A stretch of DNA of 43,713 nucleotides from Fodinibius sp036381435 (GCA_036381435.1 DASVCW010000003.1:1-43713), one strand, 5' to 3'; positions 32,169 through 41,267 are shown, counted from the first letter of the stretch. Numbers and translations: made by a program. Notes: generated from the sequence alone by a model not told the origin.

Positions 32169-33968
32169 ATGAAATACGAACCGACCACCATCATTTCCGA
32201 AATCGACAACGGTTTAAGAAAACATGACAAAGAAGTTCTGATTGCCACAAAGAGAAAGGGCAAGTGGGTTGAAACAGGCAAAAAGGAATTCCAGGAGAAG
32301 GTCAGAAATTTCGCGCTGGGTTTATATGAACTCGGCCTGCGTAAAGGTGACCGCATCAGCCTTCATTCCGAGAACAATACAGAATGGGTGATTTGTGATC
32401 AAGCCATTCTTTCGATTGGGGCTGTTAATGTACCTATCTATACTACGCAACCGGCTGATCAGATCAAATTCATTCTTGAGAATTCAGCTGCCCGGGTTCA
32501 TATCGTTTCTAATGATGAGCTTTTTGTCGAAACCAAGCAGCTGATGAAAAGCATTACCAATATTGAAGCGGTGATCTCTATTTTCGGTTCCAGGCATAAG
32601 AAGCTCAAAACGTTTGATGAAATTCTCGAAAAGGGAGCGAAGAAGCATCAGGAAAATCCACAGCTTTTTGAGCAGTTAAAGTCGGATATTCACCCTAATG
32701 ATCTTGCTACGCTCATTTACACATCGGGAACCACGGGTGATCCTAAAGGGGTGATGTTAACTCATAATAATATCGCTTCTAATCTCTTGGCATCCCTGGA
32801 GCGCGTGCCTTTTGGTGATGAGGTACGTGAACAGGAACGAATGCTTTCTTATTTACCGCTCTCGCATGTCTTCGAGCGGCTGATTACCTATATGTACCTG
32901 AGTATGGGGTATCCTATTTATTATATTGAAGAAATCGAAAAGATCCGTGAAGATTTTGAGCATGTAAAGCCCTATTACTTTGCCACAGTGCCCCGACTGC
33001 TGGAAAAAATTTATACCGGAATCAAGGTGAAGGGGCAGGAATTGAGCGGGTTGAAAAAGCAGCTTTATTATTGGGCTATCAATATGGCAGAAGAATATGA
33101 ACCCGAAAATCCACCGAAGGGATTAGCTGCTGTTAAACGAGGGATTGCTGATAAACTGGTTTATTCAAAAATACGTGATCTTTTTGGCGGTAATTTGTTG
33201 GGCGTAGTGAGCGGTGGCGCAGCTTTATCGCCCTCACTGTTTCGTTTTATGAACGGTATCGGTCTGATTTGCCTGCAGGGATATGGATTGACAGAGACAT
33301 CACCCGTAATTTCAGTGAATGATAAGGATAATCTTCGGGTTGGAAGTTCAGGAAAGCCGCTCTCGAATGTAGAAGTCAAAATTGCGGATGATGGCGAAAT
33401 ATGGACTAAAGGTCCTCATGTAATGGTTGGTTACTTCAATAATGAGGAAAAGACGAAAGAAGTGATGGCTGAAGGTGGCTGGTTTAAAACAGGAGATGTT
33501 GGCAAAATGGAAGATGGATATCTGTTTATTACCGATCGGAAAAAGTCGGTCTTTAAGCTTTCCACCGGTAAATATATCGCTCCGCAAACGATTGAAAATA
33601 GCCTGGCTGAAAGCGGATACATTGATCAGGCGGTTGTAATCGGTTATAGCCGCAAATTCTGTTCGGCTCTCATCATTCCGAACTATGATAATGTTAAAAA
33701 ACGGCTTGCGGGCAAAGGTAAGCCGCTGACCGGGGATTTAAGTAAAAGTGAAAAGGTTCGCGAGCTTATTCAACGGGAAGTGGATAAAGTAAACAGTCGT
33801 CTTTCTCCATGGGAGACGATTAAAAAGTTTGCATTGCTGGAAGAACCGTTTTCGATTGAATCGGGAGAAATAACACCGACGATGAAGGTGAAACGTCCTG
33901 TCGTGCAGGAACGATATAAAAATGAAATTGAATCGATGTACGCAAACCAGGAAAAAGTCATCAATTAA
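32169..33968 (+). CDS. Long-chain fatty acid-CoA ligase (FadD15/FAA1-like)
   Basis: AMP-forming acyl-CoA synthetase of 599 residues. Motifs: IYTSGTTGDPKGVMLTHNN, SYLPLSHVFERL (typical of the long-chain group), GYGLTETSPVIS, GWFKTGDVG and LFITDRKKSVFKLSTGKYIAP. It activates long-chain fatty acids for the beta-oxidation enzymes encoded downstream. The gap before the thioesterase (291 bases) shows no gene; it holds a GTCATCACGAGCGAG-like remnant near 31988 and AT-rich sequence. A GGGGAA stretch lies near the ATG. Confidence 0.9.
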   Translation: MKYEPTTIISEIDNGLRKHDKEVLIATKRKGKWVETGKKEFQEKVRNFALGLYELGLRKGDRISLHSENNTEWVICDQAILSIGAVNVPIYTTQPADQIKFILENSAARVHIVSNDELFVETKQLMKSITNIEAVISIFGSRHKKLKTFDEILEKGAKKHQENPQLFEQLKSDIHPNDLATLIYTSGTTGDPKGVMLTHNNIASNLLASLERVPFGDEVREQERMLSYLPLSHVFERLITYMYLSMGYPIYYIEEIEKIREDFEHVKPYYFATVPRLLEKIYTGIKVKGQELSGLKKQLYYWAINMAEEYEPENPPKGLAAVKRGIADKLVYSKIRDLFGGNLLGVVSGGAALSPSLFRFMNGIGLICLQGYGLTETSPVISVNDKDNLRVGSSGKPLSNVEVKIADDGEIWTKGPHVMVGYFNNEEKTKEVMAEGGWFKTGDVGKMEDGYLFITDRKKSVFKLSTGKYIAPQTIENSLAESGYIDQAVVIGYSRKFCSALIIPNYDNVKKRLAGKGKPLTGDLSKSEKVRELIQREVDKVNSRLSPWETIKKFALLEEPFSIESGEITPTMKVKRPVVQERYKNEIESMYANQEKVIN

Positions 33969-33971
33969 CTT

Positions 33972-34052
33972 AAAGCCATAGATTTGCAACAGATTATAAC
34001 TGATAAAGGCTCAAATTAATCTGTCAAAATCAGGGAGAATCTGTGGCTAAAA
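33972..34052. repeat. Intergenic element, GCCACAGATT family (before fadN), first
   Basis: The left arm AAAGCCATAGATTTGCAACAG and the right arm on the other strand TTTAGCCACAGATTCTCCCTG share AGCCAYAGATT and further CTGAT/CAGAT words. A divergent member of the CACAGAT family. Confidence 0.65.
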
Positions 34053-34064
34053 AAATAATCGCTG

Positions 34065-34144
34065 GTTTAAACTGATTTAACAGATTACACTGATATTTTA
34101 GCCGAAGACTAAACTTATCCGTTGAATCCGTGCAAATTCGCGGC
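34065..34144. repeat. Intergenic element, ATCCGTG/ACAGATT words (before fadN), second
   Basis: Directly follows the previous element. It has AACTGATTTAACAGATTACA on the left and ATCCGTTGAATCCGTGCAAATTCGCGGC on the right, with words at about 10-base steps. The inverted pairing of the arms is weak. Confidence 0.45.
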
Positions 34145-34165
34145 AAAAAGTATTACTAATAATTT

Positions 34166-36547
34166 ATGAGTAAAAATAAATATTCTATTCAAAAGGTAGT
34201 TGTACTTGGGTCGGGGACAATGGGCAGTCAAATTGCTGCTCATTGTGTGAATGCGGGGCTTCAGGTCTGGCTGCTGGACTTAAAAGACGAAGAAAGCAAA
34301 AATTCAAACCAACGGGTGATTGACAGCATTAGCAAGCTCAAAAAAATGAAGCCGGCTCCTTTTGGACTACCTGAATATGCGGATCTTATAAAGGTTGGCA
34401 ATTTTTCAGATGATTTTGATGTGCTCAAAGAAGCCGATTGGATCTGCGAAGCTATTGTCGAGAATATGGATATCAAAAAGAAAATGATGGCTGATATTCA
34501 GAAACTCCGCAAGCCAGATGCAACCATCAGCTCCAACACTTCAGGGCTTCCAATTAATGAAATCAGTAAAGATTGTTCTGATGAATTTAAAGAGCACTTT
34601 TTAGGCACGCACTTCTTCAATCCTCCGCGCTATATGAAACTGCTGGAGATCATTCCAACCGAAGCTACTTCAGAACAGGTTACTAAATTCATGATCGGTT
34701 TCTGTGAGAAAACACTCGGGAAAGGAGTTGTTCTTTGTAACGATACGCCCAACTTTATCGCCAATCGTATCGGTATTTTTTCGATGGCCAGTATGATGCC
34801 CTATTTTTTTGAGGGCAAGTTTCGAGCTGAAGAGATTGACTTCCTGACCGGCGCGCTCACAGGTTATTCCAAAGCCGCCACATTTCGAACCGCAGATATG
34901 GCGGGATTAGACGTTATTCATCATGTAACTAAGAATCTATATCCCGCGATTCCCGATGATGCAAAGCGGGAAATTTTCCAGCTTCCGAATGGATTCGATA
35001 CGATGATCAATCAGCAAAAATTCGGCAACAAAGCGGGCGAAGGATTTTATAAAAAAGTGCGCACCGATTCGGGAAATGAGTACAAGGTGGTTAATCCCGA
35101 GTCGCTGGAATATGAATCGCAGAATCAACCGGAGTTTGAAAGTGCTGCGGAAGCTTTAAAGAAATTCGATTCACCCGGAAGACGGCTGAAATATTTGGTG
35201 AATCAGGATGATAAAGCCGGACAATTTTTGTGGGAAATCCACTGCGATCTATTGCTGTACGCCGCCAATCGTGTTCCTGAAATAGCACCGGGTAATTTGG
35301 GGGTGGAAGCTATTGACCGCGCAATGAAATGGGGTTTTAACTGGGAACTAGGTCCTTTCGAGCGATGGGATGCCATTGGTGTCAGAGAGTCGGTGCAGCG
35401 TATGACGGAAGAAGGACGGGAAGTTCCACAGCCGGTGATTGAAATGCTGGAATCGGGCCGGGAGCAGTTTTACGACTACGGTGAGCGAACGGTTTATGAT
35501 TTGAAAATGGGTGAAACGCCACAGCTGACGCCGCCCGCGAAAGATGCAATTCAAATATCGGTCCTTAAATCTCATTTTAAAGAAGTGACAGGGAACGACA
35601 GTGGAAGATTGTACGATCTGGGTGATGGTGTTGCTTTATTTGAATTTCGCACTCCCAAGCATACACTTGGTTTTGAGCTAATACAGTCGTTGCGAAAAGC
35701 CTGTGAAACCGTCAAAGAGCAGTTTGATGCGCTGGTCATTGGTCACGACGGTGATAATTTCACCTACGGCGCTAATCTGGTGGAAGCGATACAGGCGTGG
35801 AAGCAAGGAGACAAAGATCAGGTGAAGGAAGCAGCGCAGAACTTTCAGGATGTTGTAGTGGGATTGCGTTATCAACCGTTTCCTGTAGTTGTTGCTCCGT
35901 TCGGACGGTCACTGGGCGGAGGCGTTGAGTTTATTCTTCATGCCGATAAAGTGGTAGCTCATTACGAGCTTTATGCCGGACTGGTGGAAGTGGGTGTCGG
36001 ACTGCTGCCGGCAGGGGGAGGAACCAAAGAAATGCTTTACCGGGCAATGCAGCAGCTGATGAATGATGAACAGGTCAATCCCATGCCTTATATCAAAGAA
36101 GCATTTAAAACGATCGGCATGGCAAAGGTATCGGATGGTGCACCAAAAGCCCGGGAGCTCGGCTACCTGCGTAACTCTGACTCTGTAATAATGAATCGCG
36201 ATTTGTTGATCACCAACGCCAAAGCTGAAGCCCGAAGAATGGCTGATGCAGGATATCACCCACCGAAAAAACCGCAAATAAAAGTACTGGGAAAAACAGC
36301 ACTCAGTTCATTGAAACTGATGTTATATATCATGCATGAGGCAAATTTTATCACGGATTATGATAAAGTGGTCGCCGAAAAAGTAGCTTTTATTATGAGC
36401 GGCGGAGATCTGAGTGAGCCGCAGTACGTATCCGAAGATTACATATTAAAACTCGAACGCAAAGCGTTTTTAGAGTTGTTAGAGGACGAACGAACCCAAG
36501 CACGAATAGAGCATATGTTAAAGGCGGGAAAACCTCTGAGAAACTAG
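34166..36547 (+). CDS. fadN: Bifunctional 3-hydroxyacyl-CoA dehydrogenase / enoyl-CoA hydratase (FadN-type)
   Basis: A 793-residue protein with the order of B. subtilis FadN: N-terminal 3-hydroxyacyl-CoA dehydrogenase (GSGTMG at 15-20; HFFNPPRYMKLLEIIPT with catalytic His; DTPNFIANR), middle 3HCDH C-terminal domain, then a crotonase domain from about 470 (GANLVEAI; GRSLGGGVEFILHADKVVAH; VEVGVGLLPAGGGTKE, both Glu retained). It carries out the hydration and oxidation steps of fatty-acid beta-oxidation. FadA thiolase lies just downstream; the gap between them is filled by the S23 element. Close to the family's usual 789 residues. Confidence 0.93.
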   Translation: MSKNKYSIQKVVVLGSGTMGSQIAAHCVNAGLQVWLLDLKDEESKNSNQRVIDSISKLKKMKPAPFGLPEYADLIKVGNFSDDFDVLKEADWICEAIVENMDIKKKMMADIQKLRKPDATISSNTSGLPINEISKDCSDEFKEHFLGTHFFNPPRYMKLLEIIPTEATSEQVTKFMIGFCEKTLGKGVVLCNDTPNFIANRIGIFSMASMMPYFFEGKFRAEEIDFLTGALTGYSKAATFRTADMAGLDVIHHVTKNLYPAIPDDAKREIFQLPNGFDTMINQQKFGNKAGEGFYKKVRTDSGNEYKVVNPESLEYESQNQPEFESAAEALKKFDSPGRRLKYLVNQDDKAGQFLWEIHCDLLLYAANRVPEIAPGNLGVEAIDRAMKWGFNWELGPFERWDAIGVRESVQRMTEEGREVPQPVIEMLESGREQFYDYGERTVYDLKMGETPQLTPPAKDAIQISVLKSHFKEVTGNDSGRLYDLGDGVALFEFRTPKHTLGFELIQSLRKACETVKEQFDALVIGHDGDNFTYGANLVEAIQAWKQGDKDQVKEAAQNFQDVVVGLRYQPFPVVVAPFGRSLGGGVEFILHADKVVAHYELYAGLVEVGVGLLPAGGGTKEMLYRAMQQLMNDEQVNPMPYIKEAFKTIGMAKVSDGAPKARELGYLRNSDSVIMNRDLLITNAKAEARRMADAGYHPPKKPQIKVLGKTALSSLKLMLYIMHEANFITDYDKVVAEKVAFIMSGGDLSEPQYVSEDYILKLERKAFLELLEDERTQARIEHMLKAGKPLRN

Positions 36548-36560
36548 TTATTTGTTAATT

Positions 36561-37116
36561 GTTATTCGTGGCATTCGTGGTATTCGTTATTCGGATATTC
36601 GAATATTTGTTGTTATTAGCCAGTTAACCAGTTGTTATGAATTATATGAATAAAAAGAAAACTCAAATACAGACATTTGAAGATCTTGAGGTTTGGCAAC
36701 TTGCCCGAAAAATCAGAAACGAAATTTTTGAGCTTGTTAAAAAATTTCCCAAAACAGAAAAATATCGTTTATCGGATCAAATGATTCGTTCATCCCGGTC
36801 AATTGCTGATAATATTTCCGAAGGATATGGCCGCTTTCATTATCAGGAGAATATTCAATATTGCCGTATTGCCAGAGGATCGGCTTATGAATTGATAAAT
36901 CATCTTATCACTGCACGCGACTGTTCCTATATCACAGATGAAGAATTAAATTATCATAAAAGTCAGATAACCCGCTGTATCCAGATAATCAATGGATATA
37001 TAAGATATTTAAAAAAAGCTAAGAATAGTTCTAAGGTTCGGGAGGAGCAAATTCCTTATGTGGCTACTGCTTTTGATGATGGACCCGAATAAACGAATAA
37101 CGAATACACGAATAAC
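36561..37116 (+). mobile_element. S23/IVP-gene element bounded by GTTATTCGTG inverted repeats
   Basis: The left arm (36561-36600) begins GTTATTCGTGGCATTCGTGG. The right arm (37087-37116), read on the opposite strand, begins GTTATTCGTG and continues TATTCGTTATTCG. After removing one extra 10-base unit from the left arm, 28 of 30 bases match. The arms enclose only the four-helix-bundle gene, and the element fills the fadN-fadA gap (13 bases after one, 3 before the other). ATTCG words recur every 7-9 bases in each arm. The design matches the gene-free repeats elsewhere in the window. Mobility is inference. Confidence 0.65.
36637..37092 (+). CDS. Four-helix-bundle protein, S23/IVP family
   Basis: A 151-residue protein of the family first found in intervening sequences of 23S rRNA and also related to the Avd proteins of diversity-generating retroelements. 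The signature is clear: FEDLEVWQLARKIRNEIFEL, then YRLSDQMIRSSRSIADNISEGYGR, Q-NIQYCRIARGSAYEL and four long helices. The molecular function is unsettled; nucleic-acid binding has been suggested. The last 20 residues are a variable tail, and the stop codon falls within the right inverted repeat. An alternative ATG is three codons in (36646). No reverse transcriptase or rRNA gene is adjacent. The gene separates fadN from fadA. Confidence 0.92.
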   Translation: MNYMNKKKTQIQTFEDLEVWQLARKIRNEIFELVKKFPKTEKYRLSDQMIRSSRSIADNISEGYGRFHYQENIQYCRIARGSAYELINHLITARDCSYITDEELNYHKSQITRCIQIINGYIRYLKKAKNSSKVREEQIPYVATAFDDGPE

Positions 37117-37119
37117 TCT

Positions 37120-38304
37120 ATGAACGAAGCTGTAATTATATCTGCTGCAAGAACTGCAACCGGAAAGGCCAATAAAGGCTCTCTCCGATTTACGCCTCCT
37201 GATAAACTGGGGGGAGAAGTAATAAAGTCTTTGCTGGAGCGGGCACCAAGCCTGCAGCCCGAAATGGTAGATGATGTGATATTAGGCTGCGCATTTCCGG
37301 AAGCGGCGCAGGGATTAAATATTGCGCGTCAGGCTGCGGCACTGGGCGGGTTGCCTCCTTCTGTTCCCGCCGCGACCGTAAATCGTTTTTGTTCATCAGG
37401 GCTCCAAACCATTGCCCAGGCAGCCGAACGTATTATGGCGGGCGGAGCAGATGTGATCATTGCGGGTGGAGTTGAATCAATGTCATTAGTACCAATGGGC
37501 GGTTATACGGTTCGTCCCAATCCTGAATTAGTTGAACATTATCCCGAAATTTATATCAACATGGGATTGACGGCAGAAAATGTAGCTGAAAAATACGGGA
37601 TAAGCCGTGAAGATCAGGATGCTTTTGCATATCGGAGCCATCAAAAGGCGGTTAAGGCTTGGGATGAAGGCTTTTTTGATGATCAGATTGCGCCTGTTAA
37701 AGTGAAGGAAAAGAAAGTCACGGCTGATGGTGAAATTGAAGAAAATGAATTTTTATTTGATACCGATGAAGGTCCGCGGCGCGATACATCGGAAGAAGTT
37801 TTGGCAAAGCTGAGACCGGTTTTTAAACAGGGCGGTACAGTTACGGCAGGGAATTCCTCACAAATGAATGATGCGGCCGCAGCGGTTATCGTAATGAGCC
37901 GTGAAAAAGCTGAAGAACTGGGACTTGAGCCCATGGCACGTTACCATGGATTTTCTGTGGCGGGAGTAGCTCCTGAAATTATGGGCATTGGTCCGGTTGA
38001 GGCAGTGCCAAAAGTGCTCAAGCAAACCGGGCTCAATTTGAGTGATATTGATGTGGTTGAATTAAATGAAGCGTTTGCTGCCCAATCGGTAGCAGTTATT
38101 CGTGAACTGGGATTGGACGAAGAGACCATAAATATTAATGGTGGTGCTATTGCGATGGGACATCCGCTCGGCTGTACCGGCGCGAAATTAACAACTCAGC
38201 TTTTGTATGATTTGAAACGGCTTAACAAGCAATTCGGCTTGGTTACTATGTGCGTGGGCGGCGGCATGGGTGCGGCCGGGGTGTTCGAGAATTTAAAGAG
38301 TTGA
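37120..38304 (+). CDS. fadA: Acetyl-CoA C-acyltransferase (3-ketoacyl-CoA thiolase) FadA
   Basis: Thiolase of 394 residues. Catalytic Cys91 lies in NRFCSSGL, with GGVESMS, MGHPLGCTGAKL and the second Cys in CVGGGMGAAG. It performs the last step of beta-oxidation, releasing acetyl-CoA. It pairs functionally with the FadN-type enzyme upstream. The right arm of the S23 element ends only three bases before its ATG, so its translation start region has been partly built from repeat sequence. Confidence 0.93.
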   Translation: MNEAVIISAARTATGKANKGSLRFTPPDKLGGEVIKSLLERAPSLQPEMVDDVILGCAFPEAAQGLNIARQAAALGGLPPSVPAATVNRFCSSGLQTIAQAAERIMAGGADVIIAGGVESMSLVPMGGYTVRPNPELVEHYPEIYINMGLTAENVAEKYGISREDQDAFAYRSHQKAVKAWDEGFFDDQIAPVKVKEKKVTADGEIEENEFLFDTDEGPRRDTSEEVLAKLRPVFKQGGTVTAGNSSQMNDAAAAVIVMSREKAEELGLEPMARYHGFSVAGVAPEIMGIGPVEAVPKVLKQTGLNLSDIDVVELNEAFAAQSVAVIRELGLDEETININGGAIAMGHPLGCTGAKLTTQLLYDLKRLNKQFGLVTMCVGGGMGAAGVFENLKS

Positions 38305-38328
38305 CTTGAAGTAAGACTTTTCATTATT

Positions 38329-38370
38329 ACACAGAGTTACACGAAGGAGGCACGGAGGGGCACAGAGAAA
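38329..38370. repeat. Intergenic half-element, CACAGAGTTACACRAAG family, copy 2
   Basis: ACACAGAGTTACACGAAGGA is followed by GGCACGGAGGGGCACAGAGA. The CACRRAG words recur at 10-11-base steps as in the element at 15801-15886. Only one arm is seen. Confidence 0.65.
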
Positions 38371-38385
38371 GTTCAACTTAGTTAT

Positions 38386-38414
38386 GGACGCAGAGCGTCC
38401 TGATTGATTCAGGG
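38386..38414. repeat. Tandem small palindromes after fadA
   Basis: GGACGC-AGA-GCGTCC (38386-38400) is a perfect 6-3-6 palindrome and is followed by CTGATTGATTCAG, another small inverted repeat. They lie between fadA and the convergent SDR gene. A terminator role is possible but no T run follows on the plus strand. Confidence 0.5.
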
Positions 38415-38444
38415 ATAGACAACCTTTTACTTTTTACTCCAATT

Positions 38445-39221
38445 TTACCCAAACAATCCCTTAATATTTCCTCCCGCATGGCTGAAAGTTTGTCCCGTCA
38501 CGTATGCTGCATGAGGAGATAAAATCCACGCGGCCAGTGATGCCAATTCTTCGGCCTCGCCCATTCGTCCAACCGGTATAGATTCTTCCATTTCCTGGCG
38601 GACTTCATCCATAGACTTATCAGTCTCTTCACTCTTTTTCTTAATAACCCGTTTGATAGCAGGCGTATTATGAGAGCCGGGAGCTATCACATTTACCGTA
38701 ATACCATCTTTAGAAACCTCCTGTGAGAGTGATTTGGCAAATCCCACTACAGCTGCTCGAAAGGAATTGCTCAAAACTAAAGACGGTATCGGCTGCTTCA
38801 CGGACTGACTTTCAATAAATAGAATACGCCCATAGTGATCGGCGGTGAAGTAAGATGTCAGGCGTAAAACAAGTTCAACTTTCCAGCGCATAACGTTTTG
38901 ATAAGCTTCATCCCAATCATATATAGCTGTTTCGAGCGGTGAAAGTGCCGGCGGGCCACCCGCATTTACCACTACACCATGTAAAAGCTCATTACCGATG
39001 GCCGATTCAATTTTATGATGTGTTTCATCATTAATCAGATCTCCCGTTACCGTAACAACTTTTTCAGGGAAGGCTTCTTCCAGTTCAGTTAACTCCTTTT
39101 CTCGCCGCGCTACAGCAATAATTTGGGCCCCGTTTTCAAGCAGAAGTTCCGCAATAGCCCGTCCAAACCCACTACTCGCCCCACATACGATAAATCGCTG
39201 ATCTTTGATTTCTAAGTCCAT
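38445..39221 (-). CDS. SDR-fold protein without the standard catalytic Tyr/Lys
   Basis: SDR of 258 residues. The cofactor loop is CGASSGFG (13-20) and NAGGP replaces NNAG. Ser140 is kept (IESQS), but where YxxxK is expected the sequence reads LSNSFRAAVVG (150-160), with Ser/Asn instead of Tyr and Arg155 near the Lys position. A family of BKR-like SDRs with this NxxR pattern is known in Bacteroidota and other bacteria, so this is not random decay. Fold and cofactor binding are likely; the reaction is unknown. It is convergent with fadA and divergent from typA. Confidence 0.8.
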   Translation of the reverse strand: MDLEIKDQRFIVCGASSGFGRAIAELLLENGAQIIAVARREKELTELEEAFPEKVVTVTGDLINDETHHKIESAIGNELLHGVVVNAGGPPALSPLETAIYDWDEAYQNVMRWKVELVLRLTSYFTADHYGRILFIESQSVKQPIPSLVLSNSFRAAVVGFAKSLSQEVSKDGITVNVIAPGSHNTPAIKRVIKKKSEETDKSMDEVRQEMEESIPVGRMGEAEELASLAAWILSPHAAYVTGQTFSHAGGNIKGLFG

Positions 39222-39348
39222 ATTGATGATAAATTTTTGATTTCAAGCTGTACTTTTTGTTAGAACGAGTGACGACGCGCAATACGTATATTACGCCTGG
39301 CGATGAAAAAAGGTTTTACTTTCATAATGAATTGGATAAATAAAGCCG

Positions 39349-39356
39349 TATCTTTG
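39349..39356 (+). promoter_or_regulatory. Candidate typA promoter -7 element (TATCTTTG)
   Basis: TATCTTTG matches the Bacteroidota-type TAnnTTTG -7 consensus exactly and lies 61 bases before the typA ATG. A clear TTTG at the expected -33 distance was not found, so the call rests on the -7 element alone. Confidence 0.5.
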
Positions 39357-39369
39357 CAGGCTGTAAAAA

Positions 39370-39389
39370 GCCGGATTTAAATTTCCGGC
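39370..39389 (+). other. typA leader hairpin
   Basis: GCCGGA pairs with TCCGGC around an AT-rich loop, in the predicted 5' untranslated region of typA, about 28 bases before the ATG. It may affect mRNA stability or translation; no known riboswitch was recognised. Confidence 0.4.
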
Positions 39390-39416
39390 GTCGTTTCATT
39401 TAACTTAACCAATTTT

Positions 39417-41237
39417 ATGCACAAGGATATCCGCAATATCGCAATTATCGCTCATGTTGATCACGGGAAAACAACGCTGGTTGATCAAATGCTGCGCCAA
39501 AGCGGCACTTTTCGAGAGAATGAAGAAGTAAAGGACCGGGTGATGGATACTGGTGACCTTGAACGCGAGAAGGGTATAACCATCAGCTCAAAAAATACGG
39601 CTGTCAAGTGGGGAGAAACAAAAATAAATATTGTGGATACACCGGGGCACGCTGATTTTGGCGGTGAAGTGGAACGTATCTTAAAGATGGTAAACGGCGT
39701 AATTATTTTGGTTGATGCTGCCGAAGGACCGCTCCCGCAAACAAAATTCGTACTGCGAAAATCTCTGGATTTAGGTTACGAGCCGATTGTGGTCATCAAC
39801 AAAATTGACCGTAAAGATGCTCGTCCTGATGCCGTCTTGAATGAAATTTTTGATCTGTTTGTGACGCTTGATGCCTCCGATGAACAACTTGATTTTCCCA
39901 TCATCTATGCCGAAGGCATTAACGGTATTGCCAGATATGAAATTGAAGATGACAACGATGATCTTGCTCCGCTCTTTGAAACAATTATCGAGCGCATTCC
40001 CGGTCCCGAGCAGGAGATAGATACTCCTTTCAAAATGCTGGTGAGCAGCATCGACTGGAATGATTATGTGGGACGAATTGCTATCGGACGGGTAGAGCAA
40101 GGTACCATCAAGCAAAATCAGGAAATTGCGTTGCTGGATAAGAAAGGGAATTTGAAAGAAAAAGCACGGGCAACGAAGCTTTTTACATTTAACGGATTAC
40201 AGCGTGAACCGGTTGAGCAAGCTGTAGCCGGAGATATTTTTGCCTTGGCGGGATATGAAAAGGTAGATATCGGTGATACACTGACTGCTGCTACTGACAT
40301 GACTGCCATCGAATATTACGATATTGATCAGCCCACAATGGCTATGTTTTTTCGGGTAAATAATTCACCCTTTGCCGGAAAAGAAGGCGAATATGTGACA
40401 TCAAACATGATTAAAGATCGGCTGATGCGTGAAATTCGGACGAATGTTTCCATCCGTGTTGAGCAAACCGATAACCCTGATATTTATAAAGTTTCGGGTC
40501 GGGGTGAACTTCAATTGGCGATTCTTACGGAAACCATGCGGCGCGAAGGTTATGAATTTGCTGTGTCACGTCCCGAAGTACTGTATCGCGAAGTTGATGG
40601 CCAACGGCACGAACCTTTCGAAGAAGTGGTAGTTGATGTTCACCAGGATTATAGCAACCGCGTAATCGACAACCTGCAGCAGCGAAAAGGAATTATGACC
40701 TCGATGACGCAGGAAGGGGAAAACAACCGGCTCATTTTCAAAGTGCCTTCTCGTGGATTGATTGGTTTTCGGGGTGAGATGCTTACTGAAACGCGTGGAA
40801 CGGGAATTATGCATCAGCAGTTCGATTCGTATGAACCTTTTGCAGGAGAAATATCGGGACGCAACAGTGGGGCGCTTATCGCTCTGGAAAAAGGAGAAGT
40901 AACCGGTTATGGCCTTGAAGGTTTGCAAGACCGTGGTACCTTTTTGGTTGAACCGGGAGATCCTGTTTATGAAGGGCAGGTAGTCGGTATCAACAAACGT
41001 GCTGATGATTTGGTAGTTAATGTAGTAAAGAAAAAGAATTTGACGAATCACCGGGCTACTCAAACTGCTGATTCTGTCAAAATTGCGCCGGCTAGAAAAA
41101 TGAGTCTCGAGCAGTGCATTGAGTTTATTGATAATGATGAATTGCTTGAAGTGACACCCAAGAGTCTTCGAATCCGCAAAATGTATCTTGATCATAACGA
41201 ACGCAAGCGGGCAGAAAAGAAGAAGGAGTTTGCGTAA
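39417..41237 (+). CDS. typA: Ribosome-associated GTPase TypA/BipA
   Basis: A 606-residue translational GTPase of the usual TypA length. G1 AHVDHGKT (12-19), G2 EREKGITI, G3 DTPGHADFGGEVER and G4 NKIDR are intact. Domain II and EF-G-like domains follow with SGRGELQLAILTETMRREGYE, then the TypA-specific C-terminal domain (GIMHQQFDSYEPFAGEISGR; TEFVKVTPKSLRIRK-like KSLRIRKMYLD near the end). It binds the 70S ribosome and aids 50S assembly and growth under stress or cold. Monocistronic, with its own candidate promoter. Confidence 0.97.
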   Translation: MHKDIRNIAIIAHVDHGKTTLVDQMLRQSGTFRENEEVKDRVMDTGDLEREKGITISSKNTAVKWGETKINIVDTPGHADFGGEVERILKMVNGVIILVDAAEGPLPQTKFVLRKSLDLGYEPIVVINKIDRKDARPDAVLNEIFDLFVTLDASDEQLDFPIIYAEGINGIARYEIEDDNDDLAPLFETIIERIPGPEQEIDTPFKMLVSSIDWNDYVGRIAIGRVEQGTIKQNQEIALLDKKGNLKEKARATKLFTFNGLQREPVEQAVAGDIFALAGYEKVDIGDTLTAATDMTAIEYYDIDQPTMAMFFRVNNSPFAGKEGEYVTSNMIKDRLMREIRTNVSIRVEQTDNPDIYKVSGRGELQLAILTETMRREGYEFAVSRPEVLYREVDGQRHEPFEEVVVDVHQDYSNRVIDNLQQRKGIMTSMTQEGENNRLIFKVPSRGLIGFRGEMLTETRGTGIMHQQFDSYEPFAGEISGRNSGALIALEKGEVTGYGLEGLQDRGTFLVEPGDPVYEGQVVGINKRADDLVVNVVKKKNLTNHRATQTADSVKIAPARKMSLEQCIEFIDNDELLEVTPKSLRIRKMYLDHNERKRAEKKKEFA

Positions 41238-41267
41238 TGTAGGACGATCCTGCCCGTTTAAAATACT

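Noticed and set aside
35909..36277. 122-codon minus-strand frame opposite fadN
   Set aside because: Antisense shadow of the conserved crotonase domain.
36637..37092. Diversity-generating retroelement accessory (Avd) reading of the four-helix-bundle gene
   Set aside because: No reverse transcriptase, template repeat or variable-repeat gene is found in the window, so the S23/IVP label is kept.
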